Assembly: GCA_046155815.1 (NCBI GenBank)
Contig: JBJXFY010000283.1
Coordinates: 1 to 9,332 of the forward strand
Reading direction: 5' to 3'
DNA length: 9,332 nt
DNA from: JBJXFY01 sp046155815
Lineage (GTDB): Bacteria > Verrucomicrobiota > Verrucomicrobiia > Limisphaerales > CAIMTB01
Under the pieces are notes generated by a model. It saw only the letters and a program-made list of their open reading frames with translations. It ran no database searches and had not been told where the DNA came from. The position numbers and the translations under genes are program-made. Every line of letters begins with the position of its first letter. Position 1 is the first letter of the stretch. This document shows, in pieces, positions 6,660-9,332 of the stretch.

Positions 6660-7130
6660 GTGGACGCCGCCACGGCCCAGCAGCGCTACGACGACGCGAT
6701 GTTCGACTTCTCGCGCGCCGAGTATGACGCCGCCATCGTCAGGCTGGCCGCGCTGCTCTCCGAGTTCCCGGATCACTTCGACGCGCAGCTCGCGCTCGGC
6801 ATGGCCTGGTACCGCAAGGGCGACTACGCCCGCGCCATTGCGGAGGGCCGCCGCGCGGAGCAGCTCCGGCCGCACGAGCAGCTCGTGCACACGAACCTCT
6901 CGCTCTTCCACATGAAGGCGGGCGACAAGAAGACGGCCGAGCACCACGGCCTGCAGGCGCGCATCGCCTCGTGGCGCGGGGACATGGAAAAGCCCCCGGC
7001 GGCCGCCGCCGGCGATCCCGAACTGCAGCTCGCGAAGCCCGCCGCGCCCCCGGTGAAGCTGCCCGCAAAGCTCGCGAACGCGCCGTGGAAGAAGAACCCG
7101 CCCCTGAAACCCGCGGAGCCGGCGGCATGA
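6660..7130 (+). CDS. Small tetratricopeptide-repeat (TPR) protein with proline/lysine-rich tail
   Basis: A soluble protein of 156 residues from GTG 6660, with about three TPR units at roughly 6-39 (RYDDAMFDFSRAEYDAAI), 40-73 (DAQLALGMAWYRKGDYARAI) and 74-106 (LVHTNLSLFHMKAGDKKTAE), showing the usual small/large residue pattern (G8, A20, P32 type positions). The tail from about 110 is rich in Pro, Ala and Lys and probably disordered. TPR units make protein-binding superhelices; the partner is unknown. Start choice is uncertain: GTG 6660 directly precedes the first repeat, while TTG 6606 would add 18 residues without recognisable structure. Its TGA (7128-7130) overlaps the ATG (7127-7129) of the Rieske gene, which implies translational coupling and suggests the two act together. 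No signal peptide or membrane segment is seen. Confidence 0.82.
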   Translation: MDAATAQQRYDDAMFDFSRAEYDAAIVRLAALLSEFPDHFDAQLALGMAWYRKGDYARAIAEGRRAEQLRPHEQLVHTNLSLFHMKAGDKKTAEHHGLQARIASWRGDMEKPPAAAAGDPELQLAKPAAPPVKLPAKLANAPWKKNPPLKPAEPAA

Positions 7131-7447
7131 GCCGCTGGGTTGCCGTGGCCGACGCCGCCAGCCTCCCGCCCGGCGCGGGCCGATCCATCCAGGTGGGCCG
7201 GCAGGCCTTCGCCCTGTGGAACGTGGACGGCGAGTTTCATGCGCTGGACGACGCCTGCCCGCACAAGGGCGCGCCCCTCGGCGCCGGCACGATCCACGAC
7301 GGCACCGTCTTCTGCCCGCTGCACGGCTGGGCCTTCGACGTCCGCACCGGCGCCTGCCACGGCAACCCGCGCAAGCCCGTCGCGAAGCATCCGGTCAAGG
7401 TCGAGGGCGGACAGGTGTGGATCGAGGTGATGGATCAGGCTGCGTGA
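7127..7447 (+). CDS. Rieske [2Fe-2S] ferredoxin-like protein (NirD-type)
   Basis: A 106-residue soluble single-domain Rieske protein. Both cluster-binding boxes are complete: CPHKGAPLG (Cys44, His46) and CPLHGW (Cys63, His66), spaced as in NirD-type and ferredoxin-like Rieske proteins. The C-terminal part (FDVRTGACHGNPRKPVAKHPV, given here as its key residues GAC, P81 and P90) follows the usual pattern of strands after box 2. Such proteins carry one electron to or within oxygenases or reductases, or form the small subunit of assimilatory nitrite reductase; no nirB-like or oxygenase gene is in this window, so the partner is unknown. The start ATG overlaps the TPR stop. The last 53 nt are overlapped on the opposite strand by the end of the ComEC-like gene. 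No Tat or Sec signal is present, so it is predicted cytoplasmic. Confidence 0.92.
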   Translation: MSRWVAVADAASLPPGAGRSIQVGRQAFALWNVDGEFHALDDACPHKGAPLGAGTIHDGTVFCPLHGWAFDVRTGACHGNPRKPVAKHPVKVEGGQVWIEVMDQAA

Positions 7448-9332
7448 GAAGACCCGCACTCGGCCCGTCATTCCACTCCAGCACCCGCCGGCCCGCGGCG
7501 TCCTCCACCATCACGTGCCCCGCGCGCCATCGGAAACGGACGGACCCGGTGTCGCCGAGGAAGATCACCGGCACACCCGCGGCGTGGAACGCCGCACGCG
7601 CGTCCGCCGGGGCCCTCGCCGTGGCCGGCCTCGCAGCGTCGGCCACGAGGATCAGCCGTGGGCGCAGCCGTTCGAACACTGCCGGTGACAGGGGGCGTTG
7701 GTCGGCCAGGCCGGTCACGAGCACGTCCACTGGCTCGGGCTGGCCGGTGTTCAACCAAGTCTCCTGCCCGGCACGCGACAGGTCCGCCACCAGCGCCACG
7801 CGCAGGCCGTCCACCGCCCCGGCCAGCACGAGCGACGCGTCATCCGCGCGGGCCGCGCGCGCCGCCGCGGGCGGATGCCGGACCCGCCACGGCGGCGCGT
7901 CGTCGCCCGCGGCCACGCGCCGCACGGGCACGACGTTGGAAATGGCGGCGGCCAGTGCGGCGTCCCATGCCGGCGAGCGGAAGTCCGGCACCGGCACGAG
8001 GAGCCCGCGCGGCCGGAAGCGGTCCATAATCAGCGGCGCGCCGCCGACGTGCCGGATGTCGCCATGCGTGAGCGCCAGCGCGGGCAGGCGGTTCACGCCG
8101 CGCGCCATCAGGAACGGCCGCGTGACGGCCAGCGTCGCCGCCTCGTCGCCGGTGTCCACGAGCCAGCGCGGGCCGCCGCGGGCCGGTTCCACGAAGACCG
8201 CATGGCCGCCGCGGAGCGGCAGGACGGTGAGGCAGGTGAAGCTTCCTTCGTGCCGCACCTGAGCCGCCCCGAAACCGGTCAGCGCGACCACCGCGGCCAG
8301 CGCCACGCCCCAGCGCCATTTCCCCCATCGCGCCCGGCCAAGGCCCGCGAGCGCCAGCGCCAGGAACCACGCCGCCGTCCACGCCGCCGGCGGCGTGGCC
8401 GCGTGCCATACGCCGCCGGGCCGCTCCGCAAACCACCGGCTCAGCCCGTCCGCCCAGGTCATCCAGAGCCACGCGCTGTGGTTGAACAGCTCCGCCACCG
8501 CGGGCCACCACGCGAAGGCAAGGCTCGCCAGCGCGCACACCAGCACGGCGCTGCTGAGCGGCACCACGAGCAGGTTCGCCAGCAGGCCCACCGGCGACAC
8601 GAGGTGGAAATAATGCGCCGTAAGCGGCAGCGAGCCGAGCCACGCGGCCAGCGAGACGGCGAGGTTGGCCGTCACCAGCCGCCACGCCGGCCGCGCCCAC
8701 CCCTGCCAGCGCGGCAGCGCATCGGCCGGCAGGAACGGGTCCACGGCCCAGACGCGGTCGCGGAACTGCTCGAGCCGCGGCAGCAGCAGGCCCAGCGCGC
8801 CGACCACGGCGAACGAGAGCTGGAAGCCCGCCGCGAAAAGCTGCCGCGCATCCCACAGCAGGATCGCCAGCGCCGCCGCGGCCAGCGAATTCAGCAGGTC
8901 CACCGGCCGGTGCAGCATCCAGCCGCCCACCACCACCGTCGTCATGATCGTCGCGCGCACGGCCGAGGGCTGCCAGCCGGTGGCCGCGGTGTAGGCCCAC
9001 ACCACCGCGATGGTGGCCACGCCCACCAACGGCCGCGGCGCCAGCAGCAGGCGCAGCGCCTGGGCCACGATTCCGGCGATCAGCGCGATGTGCAGCCCGC
9101 TGATCGCGAAGAGGTGCATCGTGCCCGACCGCATGAAGGGCTCCTCCACCTCGTCCGTGAGCGCGGTCTTCCACCCGAGCACCATCGCGAAGATCAGCTG
9201 CACGGAACGGTCCGGCGGCTCCAGCCCGGCGGACAGCCGCCGCTGCGCCCAGCCCTGGAAACGCTCCGCCCAGCCCGCCGCCACCGGTTCACCGGCGAGC
9301 CGCCAGTCGTCCGCGCCGTCCGCGCGCAGTTC
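7395..9332 (-). CDS. comEC: ComEC/Rec2-family DNA internalisation protein, N-terminus beyond window edge
   Basis: The frame is open to the right edge; 645 residues are visible and the start is missing. ComEC forms the inner-membrane channel that takes up single-stranded DNA during natural transformation. The competence membrane domain is clear: HLFAISGLHIAL (about 9116-9081), GWQPSAVRATIM (about 8978-8943) and FQLSFA (about 8825-8808), with many further hydrophobic helices down to about 8270. After the last helix comes a metallo-beta-lactamase-like domain: VDTG (8159-8148) is kept, but the site expected to read DVGQGD reads PLRGGH (8219-8202), the HxDxDH box reads HGDIRH (8066-8049), and the HHGS box is not recognisable at about 7718-7686. 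The final 17 residues, proline- and arginine-rich, are antisense to the Rieske gene. Family assignment is secure; DNA-uptake function is inferred, and no other competence gene is visible here. Confidence 0.9.
   Translation of the reverse strand, partial: ELRADGADDWRLAGEPVAAGWAERFQGWAQRRLSAGLEPPDRSVQLIFAMVLGWKTALTDEVEEPFMRSGTMHLFAISGLHIALIAGIVAQALRLLLAPRPLVGVATIAVVWAYTAATGWQPSAVRATIMTTVVVGGWMLHRPVDLLNSLAAAALAILLWDARQLFAAGFQLSFAVVGALGLLLPRLEQFRDRVWAVDPFLPADALPRWQGWARPAWRLVTANLAVSLAAWLGSLPLTAHYFHLVSPVGLLANLLVVPLSSAVLVCALASLAFAWWPAVAELFNHSAWLWMTWADGLSRWFAERPGGVWHAATPPAAWTAAWFLALALAGLGRARWGKWRWGVALAAVVALTGFGAAQVRHEGSFTCLTVLPLRGGHAVFVEPARGGPRWLVDTGDEAATLAVTRPFLMARGVNRLPALALTHGDIRHVGGAPLIMDRFRPRGLLVPVPDFRSPAWDAALAAAISNVVPVRRVAAGDDAPPWRVRHPPAAARAARADDASLVLAGAVDGLRVALVADLSRAGQETWLNTGQPEPVDVLVTGLADQRPLSPAVFERLRPRLILVADAARPATARAPADARAAFHAAGVPVIFLGDTGSVRFRWRAGHVMVEDAAGRRVLEWNDGPSAGLLTQPDPSPRSTPVRPRP

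Overview
The window is very GC-rich, gene-dense bacterial chromosomal DNA. The organism is most likely a member of the Verrucomicrobiota, possibly a high-GC Opitutae-like lineage. That placement is inferred from three things: the C-terminal module of the secreted protein at 3669-5633, the MnmC-like methyltransferase, and the small TPR protein fused by ATGA overlap to a NirD-type Rieske protein. No sequence search was run. I see no insertion sequence, prophage, tRNA, rRNA or CRISPR array. Compositional GC bias makes many long antisense open frames, which I treated as shadows.

Layout. Plus strand, 1-3610: the 3' end of purQ (purine biosynthesis), a stand-alone MnmC-type methyltransferase (424-1290), a 121-nt spacer holding three consecutive hairpins on a 27-nt period (1326-1406), and a large membrane protein with a C-terminal spermidine-synthase-like domain (1412-3610). 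Minus strand, 3669-6477: a Cof-type HAD phosphatase (5704-6477) and, downstream of it in the same direction, a secreted BNR/Asp-box protein (3669-5633). Plus strand, 6660-7447: a three-repeat TPR protein and a Rieske ferredoxin-like protein that overlap by ATGA. Minus strand, 7395 to the right edge: a ComEC/Rec2-family DNA-uptake protein whose 3' end runs antisense into the Rieske gene and whose 5' end lies outside the window.

Most of this is housekeeping or accessory cytoplasmic metabolism rather than one pathway. Two regions deserve attention. The first is the structured 27-nt hairpin array between the methyltransferase and the membrane protein, where one stem pair changes in a compensatory way between units. 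The second is the ComEC C-terminal domain, which keeps the metallo-beta-lactamase layout but has lost or changed several canonical metal-site motifs. I did not find a convincing new multi-gene system.
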